Source of the DNA: Cherax quadricarinatus
Taxonomy: Eukaryota > Arthropoda > Malacostraca > Decapoda > Parastacidae
Reading direction: 5' to 3'
DNA length: 64,000 bases
Assembly: GCF_038502225.1 (NCBI RefSeq)
Contig: NC_091341.1
Location: 4,925,903-4,989,902, forward strand
Part shown: positions 21,720 through 33,810 of the stretch, one piece after another
How positions within the stretch are numbered: position 1 is the first letter of the stretch
Layout: the number at the start of each line of letters is the position of its first letter
Notes under the pieces: generated by a model
What the model saw: only the letters and a program-made list of their open reading frames with translations
What the model was told of the DNA's origin: nothing
The model's database searches: none
Made by a program: the position numbers and the translations under genes

Positions 21720-24700
21720 CAGTAGGTTGTAATGAGTACACAATCCCCGTTCACAATTCCTTTGAAGCCTTAAGCAGTCTCGAGAATGACAACCCTGCTG
21801 ATGATGTTGCTTCACATGTCTCTGACATAGATGATTTTGGGGATGGAGTAGAACAAGTCTTTTCTGATGACAATCCACCTTTTTGTTTGCACATAACTTC
21901 CAATGCAACCATAGGCCCTATAGTGCAAGCATCTGTTTATAATGCGCCCGTTCATTTGTTCATGGACTCTGGTGCGCAAGTCAATATTATTAGGTCTAGT
22001 TTGTTTAAGGATAAGAAGTTACGACATGTCCTTCTCGTAGAACCGACTCCTGTGTCCTCCCTAAGTGGAGTATCTGGTTCTCACCTGCGTGTCCGAGGTC
22101 GGACTTCCCTAACCTTTTCTATCCAAGGTAGAGACTTCACTGCTTCCTTCCTTGTTGTTGACCAGATTACTTTCCCTGGTGACCTTCTACTGGGATTTGC
22201 TTCCATGCGAGACTTACGCATTGTGCTCGACCCTTATCGATGGCATGCACAAATTGACGACTTAATCGTTCCATTCTGGGGTTACCAGCTTGGATCAGAA
22301 ATCTGTTATACTGCTGCAGAGTATGATGTATGGATTAAGTCCTTACAAGCCAATGCATTCTCCAGTAGCGTACCCAAGCGGTCAGGCACTGGTAATTCTG
22401 TCACTCCCATCAGTGTTCCACCTATACCTTCAGATTTGCAGGATAGTCCGATGCCTCAAGTGTCCGAGGACGCTCAGATTGCCTTGAGTGCACAACCTAT
22501 CCCTGCAATGCCTGCTAGTTCGAGTAGTAGTTTCTCCACAGGGGACGCCTTGTCGGAAAACAATTACTTGCAACTAGTAATGCCATCTCTTGTTGATGTC
22601 ACATGCCGTCTGCAGAAAGACGTCTCTGTTGCGGCTAGTGCTCTCACTAGAGTGTCTGTAGTTGTTCCTAGTGTTCCAGATGGTGATAACGTCCTAGTTG
22701 ACAGTGATTCCTGCAAAGTAAAAGGTCTATTTGTTGAACCATCCTTACATGTTGTACGAGATAGTAAGATCCATTTCTACCTGGCCAACACTTCTGGTCA
22801 CAGTGTTCGCCTCAGAGCAAATACCAATCTTGTTGACCTTGTTCACTATCCTTACCCTGTTCAGGTAGAGGATGAGTTGTCACCTGACCAGTGGGTCGGT
22901 GCTATTTCTGCCGGGGAGACCTCATCCACTTCACTGGATCAATCTGTTCCACCAGTAGAGGAGAAAGACTTAGCTCCCACTGACTTCCCAGATGAAGTCA
23001 AGCGTTTGTTGACTCTGTTGAACAAACGTCGTAAAGCCATTGCTTTACCAGGTGAGAAGATGGGTATAACGAACTTATTGTCCCATCGTATTCCACTTGA
23101 ACCTGGTACTAGACCTATCTACATACCTGCGTACAGAATGCCTCATTCACAAGTTGCTGTCGCAGAAGAATTGATCAATCAAATGCTTGATGATGGAGTT
23201 ATTGCACCTAGCAATTCCCCTTGGAATGCACCCTTGATACTAGTACCTAAGAAGGATGGTACTTGGCGCCCAGTGATTGACTTTAGGAAGTTAAACGCGA
23301 AAACCATTCCAGATCGCTTTCCACTCCCTGTACTGGGTGATCTTTTACGTAATATCGGAGATAACAAAGTCTTTTCAACCCTAGATTTGTTACAAGGGTT
23401 TTGGCAAGTCCCTCTTCACGAGGACAGTCAAGAGCTAACTGCATTCTCCACTCCTACAGGTCATTATCACTTCCTCCGTATGGCATTTGGATTACGATCT
23501 TCCCCTATCACGTTCTCAAGGCTCATGACTAATATCTTTAGAGGTCTCATAGGTAATGCACTTATGGTGTACTTAGATGACGTAATCGTCATGTCTAAAG
23601 ACGTGGATACACACTTGAAAAGACTTGATGTAGTACTTGGTAAGCTTGAAGAAGCCAATTTAAAGATCAAACTGTCAAAATGTCAATTTTTCAGATCAGA
23701 AATTAAGTTTCTTGGTCACGTAGTCACTCCTAGAGGGGTTACGACTGACCAAAGTAAAGTAACTGCAGTACTAAATTTTCCAACTCCCAAAACTGCTGAT
23801 GCCGTAAGATCCTTTGTGGGCTTAGCAGGTTTTTATAGATCTTTCATTGCCAATTTTTCTTCCATAGCTGCTCCTCTAACTGAGTTGCTTAAGAAAGATG
23901 CTCCTTTTGTTTGGACCTTCCGTCAAGAAAGAGCATTCCAAACTCTAAAAGAAAAGCTAACATCTGCTCCAATTTTGAAATTTCCAGATTTTTCTAAGCC
24001 TTTCTATCTGACAACTGATGCTAGTTCAATTGGCATAGGTGCCGTACTAGCTCAGAAGACCGATGGCAAGTACAACGCAGTTGCATTTGCTAGCCGAGTC
24101 CTTACGAAGGCTGAACGTAATTATACAGTAACTGAGCAAGAAGCTTTATCAATAGTATGGTCTTTAAAGCACTTCCGAGACATTATTTATCAGTACTCTG
24201 TTCATGTCTTGACAGACCATGCTCCACTGATACCCTTATTCCAGAACAAACAACCTACTGGAAGGTTAGCCAGATGGACCTTGACTATCCAAGAGTTCAA
24301 TCCGACCTTTGAGCATTTACCTGGCAAGTCAAATGTAGTCGCAGATGCCTTATCGCGACATGTTAGTATAGTAACTGCAGACCCTCCATTTAGTGCTGAA
24401 GATGTGAAGAATGCTCAACGAACAGATCCCATGTGGTCTGGTGTGATACGATTCCTGCTCCAGGAAGATCTTATTCTGAATGTGAAGCCACCAGCACCCA
24501 TCAGTGACTTTGTCATGAACCAAGAATTACTGTATCGAACAGCCGAGTTGGGTACTCCTAGCAGAAGAGTATACCAGTTAGTAATTCCACAGTCACTAGT
24601 GAATGTAGCCTTACAGCTAGTTCACGATGTACCAGGTGTTGCACACCCTGGTATGGATCGTTCAGTAAAACAAGCCAGATTGAAATACTTTTGGCCTCGA

Positions 24701-25942
24701 ATGGCAACTGATATTTCTGAGTATGTTAGGAAATGTAGTGTCTGCATGCAACATAAAGGCAATGCTAATGGTCCTAATCCAATCCAAGTGTATCCAACTA
24801 CTAGCGAACCTTGGGAAAGAGTTGCGCTAGATTTGTTAACTAATTTCCAATGTTCCCTCCAAGGCAACAAACATCTGTGTGTTATGGTAGACCATTTCAC
24901 CAGATATTGCGAGTTAGTTCCTATTGCAGATAAGACTGCCGAGACAGTAGCTAAAGCGTTTAAAGAACGCATTATCTGCAGGCATACCACCCCTAAGTCC
25001 CTAGTAACAGATAATGGAGGTGAATTCTGTAATGAAATTCTTGAAAATTTGTGTACCTTGTACAAGATCTCTAAATCCACCATTGTTCCTCATCATCCTG
25101 CCAGCAATGGGTTAGCGGAACGAACCAATAAGAAAGTACTTGATGTCTTGAGAGCCACTATCAATCCCAACAGTGAAACTTGGGATGAAGTTATACCTGA
25201 TGTGCAGTGTGCTATAAATTCTGCTTACAATGTTTCTATAGGTGACACTCCACATTATGCACTGTATGGTGTAGATAAGCGTTTGCCTTATGAGTTGTTA
25301 TATTCTAATCCGAAACCAAATTACAACCCTGATGATTTCATAGCAACTCGTACCAGCTTAGCTCAAAGTGTTTTTAGAAGAATCCGTGAAACACTTCATA
25401 AATCAACAGCAGAATTTACAAGAGTCGCAAACACTCGATCAAAGCCATCCAAAATCAAAGTAGGTTCGAGAGTTATGCTGATTAACTTTAACAAAACGTC
25501 TGCAATGCCAAAGCTTGATCAAAAGTTTGTTGGTCCTTATCGAGTAGTTGAACATATCACTGGTAATAAGTATAAGGTTAGAGAGATTAGTACTGGTCAG
25601 TATAAAGAATCGCATTTAGATCATGTGAAGTTAGTATGTGATGATAATGATGTTCCAACCCAGACTAATGTGACAGACTCTGACAATCCTCCTGATCCTG
25701 TACTCTCTTCCTCTGATACTCAGTCAGACGATCAACCTGAATGTCCTTATTCCCTACGTACACGACAGGTATTGAGAAATCCTCAAGTATCATTTGTAAC
25801 TTCCAATTCAGATTTGCCTCAAATACAGCATGAGTTAGCCAATGCTACAGAGTTTGATCCTCCCAGAGATGACACCCATTCTGCATATGCCAATCTTACC
25901 CTAGCAGAGTTGGGGTTAAATGTAAATAACCTGTATAGATGA
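21713..25942 (+). CDS. pol: Ty3/gypsy Pol polyprotein (protease, RT, RNase H, integrase)
   Basis: Uninterrupted frame of 1409 codons, in the -1 frame relative to gag. Aspartic protease motif D-S-G at residues 85-87 (LFMDSGAQVNII). RT spans roughly 460-690 with catalytic YLDD at 620-623. RNase H has TTDASSIG (Asp 769). The integrase HHCC finger has HDVPGVAHPG (second His 978) and C1008-X2-C1011. The integrase core has Asp1040, Asp1100 and Glu1136, which is exact DD35E spacing. A GPY/F-like module follows (KFVGPYRVVEHITGNKYKV). An unrecognised linker of about 250 residues separates protease and RT. The domain order PR-RT-RH-IN defines Ty3/gypsy. All catalytic residues I checked are present, so the enzyme set may be functional. 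There is no envelope frame. Confidence 0.96.
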   Translation: MVTVGCNEYTIPVHNSFEALSSLENDNPADDVASHVSDIDDFGDGVEQVFSDDNPPFCLHITSNATIGPIVQASVYNAPVHLFMDSGAQVNIIRSSLFKDKKLRHVLLVEPTPVSSLSGVSGSHLRVRGRTSLTFSIQGRDFTASFLVVDQITFPGDLLLGFASMRDLRIVLDPYRWHAQIDDLIVPFWGYQLGSEICYTAAEYDVWIKSLQANAFSSSVPKRSGTGNSVTPISVPPIPSDLQDSPMPQVSEDAQIALSAQPIPAMPASSSSSFSTGDALSENNYLQLVMPSLVDVTCRLQKDVSVAASALTRVSVVVPSVPDGDNVLVDSDSCKVKGLFVEPSLHVVRDSKIHFYLANTSGHSVRLRANTNLVDLVHYPYPVQVEDELSPDQWVGAISAGETSSTSLDQSVPPVEEKDLAPTDFPDEVKRLLTLLNKRRKAIALPGEKMGITNLLSHRIPLEPGTRPIYIPAYRMPHSQVAVAEELINQMLDDGVIAPSNSPWNAPLILVPKKDGTWRPVIDFRKLNAKTIPDRFPLPVLGDLLRNIGDNKVFSTLDLLQGFWQVPLHEDSQELTAFSTPTGHYHFLRMAFGLRSSPITFSRLMTNIFRGLIGNALMVYLDDVIVMSKDVDTHLKRLDVVLGKLEEANLKIKLSKCQFFRSEIKFLGHVVTPRGVTTDQSKVTAVLNFPTPKTADAVRSFVGLAGFYRSFIANFSSIAAPLTELLKKDAPFVWTFRQERAFQTLKEKLTSAPILKFPDFSKPFYLTTDASSIGIGAVLAQKTDGKYNAVAFASRVLTKAERNYTVTEQEALSIVWSLKHFRDIIYQYSVHVLTDHAPLIPLFQNKQPTGRLARWTLTIQEFNPTFEHLPGKSNVVADALSRHVSIVTADPPFSAEDVKNAQRTDPMWSGVIRFLLQEDLILNVKPPAPISDFVMNQELLYRTAELGTPSRRVYQLVIPQSLVNVALQLVHDVPGVAHPGMDRSVKQARLKYFWPRMATDISEYVRKCSVCMQHKGNANGPNPIQVYPTTSEPWERVALDLLTNFQCSLQGNKHLCVMVDHFTRYCELVPIADKTAETVAKAFKERIICRHTTPKSLVTDNGGEFCNEILENLCTLYKISKSTIVPHHPASNGLAERTNKKVLDVLRATINPNSETWDEVIPDVQCAINSAYNVSIGDTPHYALYGVDKRLPYELLYSNPKPNYNPDDFIATRTSLAQSVFRRIRETLHKSTAEFTRVANTRSKPSKIKVGSRVMLINFNKTSAMPKLDQKFVGPYRVVEHITGNKYKVREISTGQYKESHLDHVKLVCDDNDVPTQTNVTDSDNPPDPVLSSSDTQSDDQPECPYSLRTRQVLRNPQVSFVTSNSDLPQIQHELANATEFDPPRDDTHSAYANLTLAELGLNVNNLYR

Positions 25943-26350
25943 ATAATTACAGTATCAACTTATCAGTATTCAAGAATTTTTTTTTTGTGTTCATGTTCTC
26001 TCCGCATTCTGAGAGTTAACAGTCTAGATTTGTGTGCACCGAATCTGCCTTTCTGTTAAACACTCTTTCTTTGTATATATTCCTTCCTCAGAATCCGTAG
26101 ATCACACGAATACAGATCGATCGATCAAAATTTTTTTTTTATCACTTGTAATCTCAATGTTGAGTTCGTTGTTCATTTGTTGAGTTTTAAGTTGTACTAT
26201 AGTATACCTTGTATTGCATTACAGTTTCAGTTACGTAAGCTTTCATTCCAATGTTCTACTTATGTATATATAATGTTTAATTGTTGTGTACTTTGACATT
26301 GTATAGAATCAGCCCAAGCCGTATACCTGCCTTCTCTAGTTTGTATTAGT
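25943..26350 (+). other. Gypsy 3' untranslated region
   Basis: AT-rich with poly-T runs. I could not identify a convincing polypurine tract just before the proposed LTR start, so the LTR may begin somewhat upstream of 26351. Confidence 0.5.
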
Positions 26351-26664
26351 TGTATGTCAGGACGACATACGTTAGCGTCGCCGAGCTCTCAGTAGTAGTA
26401 ACCAGTTACTAGTAACCAGTGTATCGTTGACTCAACGACCAACCGTCTCTGCCTGAGTCACTATCTGAATTCATATTGTGCTGACCTCAGCAGTATCAAA
26501 GGCCCCCTCACATAGGGTACTGTGGGCGGCTAGTCAGTGTTACGAGTGTGAGTAAGGAGATAGGTACGGCTGGCAAGGGCTCTCTCCACATAACTGCAAT
26601 TATACGTAATAACAGCCTACGTGAGTATTTCTTACCTAATCCACGTATGAACTCCCACATGATA
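26351..26664 (+). mobile_element. 3' LTR of the Ty3/gypsy element, outer two-thirds missing
   Basis: Proposed start tgtatgtcaggacgacatac, which includes a 7-bp hairpin (gtatgtc/gacatac) and resembles LTR starts of other gypsy elements. From 26387 it matches the 5' LTR. The match stops at 'cacatgata' (26664), where the 21-bp minisatellite takes over. About 700 bp that would complete the LTR are absent. Confidence 0.8.
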
Positions 26665-29190
26665 TTCATGTCTCCCACACTGACATTCATGTCTCCCACA
26701 CTGACATTCATGTCTCCCACACTGACATTCATGTCTCCCACACTGACATTCATGTCTCCCACACTGACATTCATGTCTCCCACACTGACATTTATGTCTC
26801 CCACACTGACATTCATGTCTCCCACTGACATTCATGTCTCCCACACTGACATTCATGTCTCCCACTGACATTCATGTCTCCCACACTGACATTCATGTCT
26901 CCCACACTGACATTCATGTCTCCCACACTGACATTCATGTCTCAAACACTGACATTCATGTCTCCCACACTGACATTCATGTCTCCCACACTGACATTCA
27001 TGTCTCCCACACTGACATTCATGTCTCCCACACTGACATTCATGTCTCCCACACTGACATCCATGTCTCCCACACTGACATCCATGTCTCCCACACTGAC
27101 ATCCATGTCTCCCACACTGACATCCATGTCTCCCACACTGACATTCACGTCTCCCACACTGACATTCACGTCTCCCACACTGACATTCACGTCTCCCACA
27201 CTGACATTCACGTCTCCCACACTGACATTCACGTCTCCCACACTGACATTCACGTCTCCCACACTGACATTCACGTCTCCCACACTGACATTCACGTCTC
27301 CCACACTGACATTCACGTCTCCCACACTGACATTCACGTCTCCCACACTGACATTCACGTCTCCCACACTGACATCCACGTCTCCCACACTGACATACAC
27401 GTCTCCCACACTGACATGCACGTCTCCCACACTGACATCCACGTCTCCCACACTGACATCCACGTCTCCCACACTGACATTCACGTCTCCCACACTGACA
27501 TTCACGTCTCCCACACTGACATTCACGTCTCCCACACTGACATTCACGTCTCCCACACTGACATTCACGTCTCCCACACTGACATTCACGTCTCCCACAC
27601 TGACATTCACGTCTCCCACACTGACATTCACGTCTCCCACACTGACATTCACGTCTCCCACACTGACATTCACGTCTCCCACACTGACATTCACGTCTCC
27701 CACACTGACATTCACGTCTCCCACACTGACATTCACGTCTCCCACACTGACATTCACGTCTCCCACACTGACATTCACGTCTCCCACACTGACATTCACG
27801 TCTCCCACACTGACATTCATGTCTCCCACTGACATTCATGTCTCCCACTGACATTCATGTCTCCCACACTGACATTCACGTCTCCCACACTGACATTCAC
27901 GTCTCCCACACTGACATTCACGTCTCCCACACTGACATTCACGTCTCCCACACTGACATTCACGTCTCCCACACTGACATTCACGTCTCCCACACTGACA
28001 TTCACGTCTCCCACACTGACATTCATGTCTCCCACACTGACATTCATGTCTCCCACACTGACATTCACGTCTCCCACACTGACATTCACGTCTCCCACAC
28101 TGACATTCACGTCTCCCACACTGACATTCACGTCTCCCACACTGACATTCACGTCTCCCACACTGACATTCACGTCTCCCACACTGACATTCACGTCTCC
28201 CACACTGACATTCACGTCTCCCACACTGACATTCATGTCTCCCACACTGACATTCACGTCTCCCACACTGACATTCACGTCTCCCACACTGACATTCACG
28301 TCTCCCACACTGACATTCACGTCTCCCACACTGACATTCACGTCTCCCACACTGACATTCACGTCTCCCACTGACATTCATGTCTCCCACACTGACATTC
28401 ATGTCTCCCACACTGACATTCATGTCTCCCACTGACATTCATGTCTCCCACACTGACATTCATGTCTCCCACACTGACATTCATGTCTCCCACACTGACA
28501 TCCATGTCTCCCACACTGACATTCATGTCTCCCACACTGACATCCATGTCTCCCACACTGACATTCATGTCTCCCACACTGACATCCATGTCTCCCACAC
28601 TGACATTCATGTCTCCCACACTGACATTCATGTCTCCCACACTGACATTCACGTCTCCCACACTGACATTCACGTCTCCCACACTGACATTCACGTCTCC
28701 CACACTGACATTCACGTCTCCCACACTGACATTCATGTCTCCCACACTGACATTCATGTCTCCCACACTGACATTCACGTCTCCCACACTGACATTCACG
28801 TCTCCCACACTGACATTCACGTCTCCCACACTGACATCCACGTCTCCCACACTGACATCCATGTCTCCCACACTGACATTCATGTCTCCCACACTGACAT
28901 TCATGTCTCCCACACTGACATTCATGTCTCCCACACTGACATTCATGTCTCCCACACTGACATTCATGTCTCCCACACTGACATTCATGTCTCCCACACT
29001 GACATTCATGTCTCCCACACTGACATTCATGTCTCCCACACTGACATTCATGTCTCCCACACTGACATTCATGTCTCCCACACTGACATTCATGTCTCCC
29101 ACACTGACATTCATGTCTCCCACACTGACATTCATGTCTCCCACACTGACATTCATGTCTCCCACACTGGCATTTATGTCTCCCACACTG
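26665..29190. repeat. 21-bp minisatellite (right array), about 120 units
   Basis: Units tcccacactgacattcatgt plus c, with variants in blocks: 'attcatgtc' at 26665-27050, 'atccatgtc' at about 27055-27130, 'attcacgtc' from about 27140 to 27815 and again 27870-28020, 28060-28230 and 28250-28370, and mostly 'attcatgtc' after 28860. A few 19-bp units lack 'ac'. Long frames on both strands (for example HVSHTDI or NVSVGDM repeats) are by-products of a 21-bp period, which is divisible by 3. Confidence 0.97.
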
Positions 29191-29256
29191 ACAATATTAA
29201 TACAAAATAATACTATACTCAGAATACATCAAAAAAGGATTATGGCAGCTGACTCT

Positions 29257-29530
29257 GCAACCTGGCAAGTCCGCCACATTGTTGATTCTGCAACCTGGCA
29301 AGTCCGCCACATTGTTGATCCTGCAACCTGGCAAGTCCGCCACATTGTTGATCCTGCAACCTGGCAAGTCCGCCACATTGTTGATCCTGCAACCTGGCAA
29401 GTCCGCCACATTGTTGAACCTGCAACCTGGCAAGTCCGCCACATTGTTGATCCTGCAACCTGGCAAGTCCGCCACATTGTTGATCCTGCAACCTGGCAAA
29501 TCCGCCACATTGTTGATCCTGCAACCACAT
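29257..29530. repeat. 33-bp minisatellite, about 8-9 units
   Basis: Unit gcaacctggcaagtccgcca followed by cattgttgatcct (33 bp), nearly identical across copies. A single related copy with ggcaagtccgccacatt lies near 9975. The unit is a multiple of 3 and free of stops in several frames, so the apparent peptides are artefacts. Confidence 0.93.
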
Positions 29531-30110
29531 TGCTGGTACATTCTGTGAACACTTATTATCATTGCCAATCACAGTTCTGACTTGCACTGTTTACAGGTAA
29601 AGTTCACCAACGAAAATCAAGAAATTATCATTCAGTTGCTACGGCAGTTTTAAAAGCGTCCTTCGACGTTGTTTTCCTAAACTGCTGGAGTCACTTTAGT
29701 TACAGTAGCTATGACGATCATCACGAAACGTAACATAACCCAAAATCTCCGTTTTATGTCTATATTAGCATGTTCCTGACATGGCTGTCTCTCTCTTAAC
29801 TATTCAGTAACTCTGTCATCTTCATCTTGCTCTCATCTCCCCAAATCATCTGTCATCCCTCTTACCCTCTTAGCTGTTCAATAACCCTGTCATCTCCTTC
29901 ATCCTGCTCTCATCTCTCTGATCCAGGTTTCTCAGTCTTCACTATCTGTTGTGTGTACTCACCTAATTGTGGTTGCACCTGTTGAAAGGGGGTTGGGGTT
30001 CACGGCATCACAAATCAACCACGAAAAAACAAAAAATATTAATTGCGAATAAAGTTTGTAACCACAGAGTTACGTCGAAGTTACCAGAGGAGGCCTTCTT
30101 TAATTCCCCA
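29531..30110. repeat. Diverged counterpart of 9951-10690
   Basis: Shares ordered landmarks with the 10-kb copy (see that entry). Near 29953-29985, 'gtactcacctaattgtggttgca' matches the 3' terminus of the CR1-like family at 11615 and 59879, again beside 'gtgtgt'. It is a very short 3' fragment of that family. Confidence 0.55.
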
Positions 30111-31270
30111 GGTGTGGTCCCAGGTGAGGTCCCAGGTGAGGTCATTGTTAGGTGGGGTCATAGGTGGGATATAAGTCAGGCATGTTCATAGGTGGGTGAG
30201 GTCATAGGTGTGGTCATAGTTGGGTGTGTTCATAGTTGGGTGTGGTCAACGTTGGATGAGGTACAGAGTTGGGTGAGGTCATAGTTGGGTGAGGTACATA
30301 GTTGGCTGAGGTCATAGTTGGGTGAGGTACATAGTTGGGTGAGGTACATAGTTGGGTGAGGTACATAGTTGGGTGTGGTCATAGTTGAGTGAGGTACATA
30401 GTTGGGTGAGGTACATAGTTGGGTGAGGTACATAGTTGGGTGAGGTACATAGTTGGCTGAGGTACATAGTTGGGTGAGGTACATAGTTGGCTGAGGTACA
30501 TAGTTGGCTGAGGTACATAGTTGGCTGAGGTCATAGTTGGCTGAGGTACATAGTTGGGTGAGATACATAGTTGGGTGAGGTCATAGTTGGGTGTGGTCAT
30601 AGTTGGGTGAGGTACATAGTTGGGTGAGGTACATAGTAGGGTGAGGTACATAGTTGCGTGAGGTCACAGTAGGGTGTGGTCATAGCTGGGTGTGGTCATA
30701 GTTGGGTGTGGTCATAGTTGGGTGAGGTCATAGTTGGGTGAGGTCATAGTTGGGTGAGGTCATAGTTGGGTGAGGTACATAGTTGGGTGAGGTACATAGT
30801 TTTGCGAGGTACATAGTTGGGTGAGGTACATAGTTGGGTGAGGTGCATAGTCGGGTGAGGTACATAGTTGGGTGATGTACATAGTTGGGTGATGTACATA
30901 GTTGAGTGAGGTACATAGATGGGTGAGGTACATAGAAGGGTGAGGTACATAGAAGGGTGAGGTACATAGTAGGGTGAGGTCATAGCTGGGTGAGGTCATA
31001 GTTGGGTGAGGTCATAGTTGGGTGAGGTCATAGTTGGGTGAGGTCATAGTTGGGCGAGGTACATAGTTGGGCGAGGTACATAGTTGGGCGAGGTACATAG
31101 TTGGGCGAGGTACATAGCTGGGCGAGGTACATAGTTGGGCGAGGTACATAGTTGGGCGAGGTACATAGTTGGGCGAGGTACATAGTTGGGCGAGGTACAT
31201 AGTTGGGTGAGGTACATAGTTGGGTGAGGTCATAGTCGGGTGATGTCATAGTTAGGTGAGGTCATAGTCG
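30111..31270. repeat. 16/17-bp 'gaggt(a)catagttgggt' minisatellite
   Basis: Mixture of 16-bp (gaggtcatagttgggt) and 17-bp (gaggtacatagttgggt) units. 'gggcg' units are clustered at 31050-31200 and 'gggtg' units elsewhere. Minus-strand frames of the TMYLTQLCTSPNYVP type follow from the repeat period. Confidence 0.95.
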
Positions 31271-31284
31271 TGTGTGTGGTGTGA

Positions 31285-31346
<62 letters not shown>
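31271..31346. repeat. (GT)n microsatellite
   Basis: About 30 GT repeats after a short 'ggtgtgaagg' interruption. Confidence 0.95.
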
Positions 31347-31347
<1 letters not shown>

Positions 31348-32054
31348 CCTTGTCTCCAGGAGTCAGTCTGTGTCCCCTAAGATGAACTCCCTCACTTTCC
31401 AAGGTGTCATATTCAGGTGTGGTCATAGTGAGGTGTGGTCATAGTGAGGTGCAGTCATAGTGAGGTGCAGTCACAGACAAGGTCATGTTCATGTGTGTTT
31501 CCAGAAGTCCGTGTCCCCTCAGATGAACTCCCTTCTCTACTTCCTCAGGTGTGGTCACAGGTGAGGTCTTAGTTAGGTGTGGTCATAGGGTGGGTGAGAT
31601 CATAGTTGGCTGAGGTACATAGTTGGGTGTGTGGTCATAGTCTGGTGAGGTCAGAGTCGGGTTAGGTACATAGTTGGGCGAGGTACATAGTTGGGCGAGG
31701 TACATAGATGGGCGAGGTACATACATGGGCGAGGTACATAGATGGGTGAGGTACATAGATGGGCGAGGTACATAGTTGGGCGAGGTACATAGTTGGGCGA
31801 GGTACATAGTTGGGTGTTGTCATAGTTGGGCGAGGTACATAGTTTGGGCGAGGTCATAGTTTGGGCGAGGTCATAGTTTGGGGGAGGTCATAGTCGGGCG
31901 AGGTCATAGTTGGGCGAGGTCATGGTTGGGTGTTGTCATAGTTGGGCGAGGTACATAGTTGGGCGAGGTCATAGTTGGGCGAGGTCATAGTTGGGCGAGG
32001 TCATAGTTGGGCGAGGTCATGGTTGGGTGTGGTCATGGCTGGGTGAGGTCATAG

Positions 32055-32107
<53 letters not shown>

Positions 32108-33068
32108 CTCGTGTATGTTTGCTTCTTCTAGCTTCATGTCTCCAGAAGTCCATCTGCGGGCCCTCAGATCAACTTTCAGCCGGGTCACCATATAGAGAAG
32201 ACCCGGGCCGGAAGTACCGGCAAACCTCTAATGAATGAATCAACTTCCTTCCTCACTTCCCCAGGCTCAGCAGGTGTTGGCCCCTCCCAGTGACCTTGCT
32301 GGGTGGCAGCTCAGCCTCGTCTAGCTGGTCATAGTTTGGGCGAGGTCATAGTCGGACGAGGTCATAGTTGGGCGAGGTCATAGTTGGGCGAGGTCATAGT
32401 TTGGGCGAGGTCATAGTCGGGCGAGGTCATAGTTTGGGCGAGGTCATAGTTTGGGCGAGGTCATAGTCGGGCGAGGTCATAGTCGGGCGAGGTCATAGTC
32501 GGGCGAGGTCATATTTGGGCGAGGTACATAGTTGGGCGAGGTCATGGTTGGGTGTGGTCATAGTTGGGTGAGGTCATAGTTGGGGCGAGGTCATAGTCGG
32601 GCGAGGTCATAGTCGGGCGAGGTCATAGTCGGGCGAGGTCATATTTGGGCGAGGTACATAGTAGGGCGAGGTCATAGTTGGGTGTTGTCATAGTTGGGCG
32701 AGGTACATAGTTTGGGCGAGGTCATAGTTTGGGCGAGGTCATAGTTTGGGCGAGGTCATAGTTGGGTGTTGTCATAGTTGGGCGAGGTACATAGTTGGGT
32801 GTTGTCATAGTTGGGCGAGGTACATAGTTGGGTGTTGTCATAGTTGCGCGAGGTACATAGTTGGGTGAGGTCATGGTTGGGTGTGGTCATAGTTGGGTGA
32901 GGTCATAGTTGGGTGAGGTCATAGTTGGGTGAGGTCATAGTTGGGCGAGGTCATAGTTGGGCGAGGTCATAGTTGGGTGAGGTCATGGTTGGGTGTGGTC
33001 ATAGTTGGGTGAGGTCATGGTTGGGTGTGGTCATAGTTGGGTGAGGTCATAGTTGGGTGAGGTCATAG

Positions 33069-33115
<47 letters not shown>

Positions 33116-33775
33116 CGCGCTCGTGTATGTTTGCTTCTTCTAGTTCCATGTCTCCAGAAGTCCATCTGCGGGCCCTCAGATCAACTTCCTTCCTCACTTC
33201 TCCAGGTGTTGGCCCCTCCCCAGTGACCTTGCTGGGTGGCAGCTCAGCCTCGTCTAGCTGGTCATAGTTTGGGCGAGGTCATAGTTGGGTGAGGTCATAG
33301 TTGGGTGAGGTCATAGTTGGGCGAGGTCATAGTTGGGCGAGGTCATAGTTGGGCGAGGTCATAGTTGGGCGAGGTCATGGTTGGGTGAGGTCATGGTTGG
33401 GTGAGGTCATGGTTGGGCGATGTCATGGTTGGGTGAGGTCGTGTGTGTGTGTGTGTGTATGTGTGTGTGTGTGTGCGCTCGTGTATGTTTGCTTCTTCTA
33501 GTTCCATGTCTCCAGAAGTCCATCTGCGGGCCCTCAGATCAACTTCCTTCCTCACTTCCCCAGGCTCAGCAGGTGTTGGCCCCTCCCCAGTGACCTTGCT
33601 GGGTGGCAGGTCAGCCTCGTCTAGCTGGTCATAGTTTGGGCGTTGTCATAGTTTGGGCGAGGTCATAGCTGGACGAGGTACATAGTTGGGTGAGGTCATG
33701 GTTGGGTGAGGTCATGGTTGGGTGAGGTCATGGTTGGGTGAGGTCATGGTTGGGTCAGGTCATGGTTGGGTCAGG

Positions 33776-33810
<35 letters not shown>

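Noticed and set aside
17322..29190. CRISPR-like regular repeats
   Set aside because: Units are directly contiguous with no unique spacers, and the window is eukaryotic with no cas genes.
26834..29210. Long frames with HVSHTDI, TLTFTSP or NVSVGDM repeats
   Set aside because: The 21-bp period is a multiple of 3, so several frames stay open together. There is no sign of codon-level constraint.
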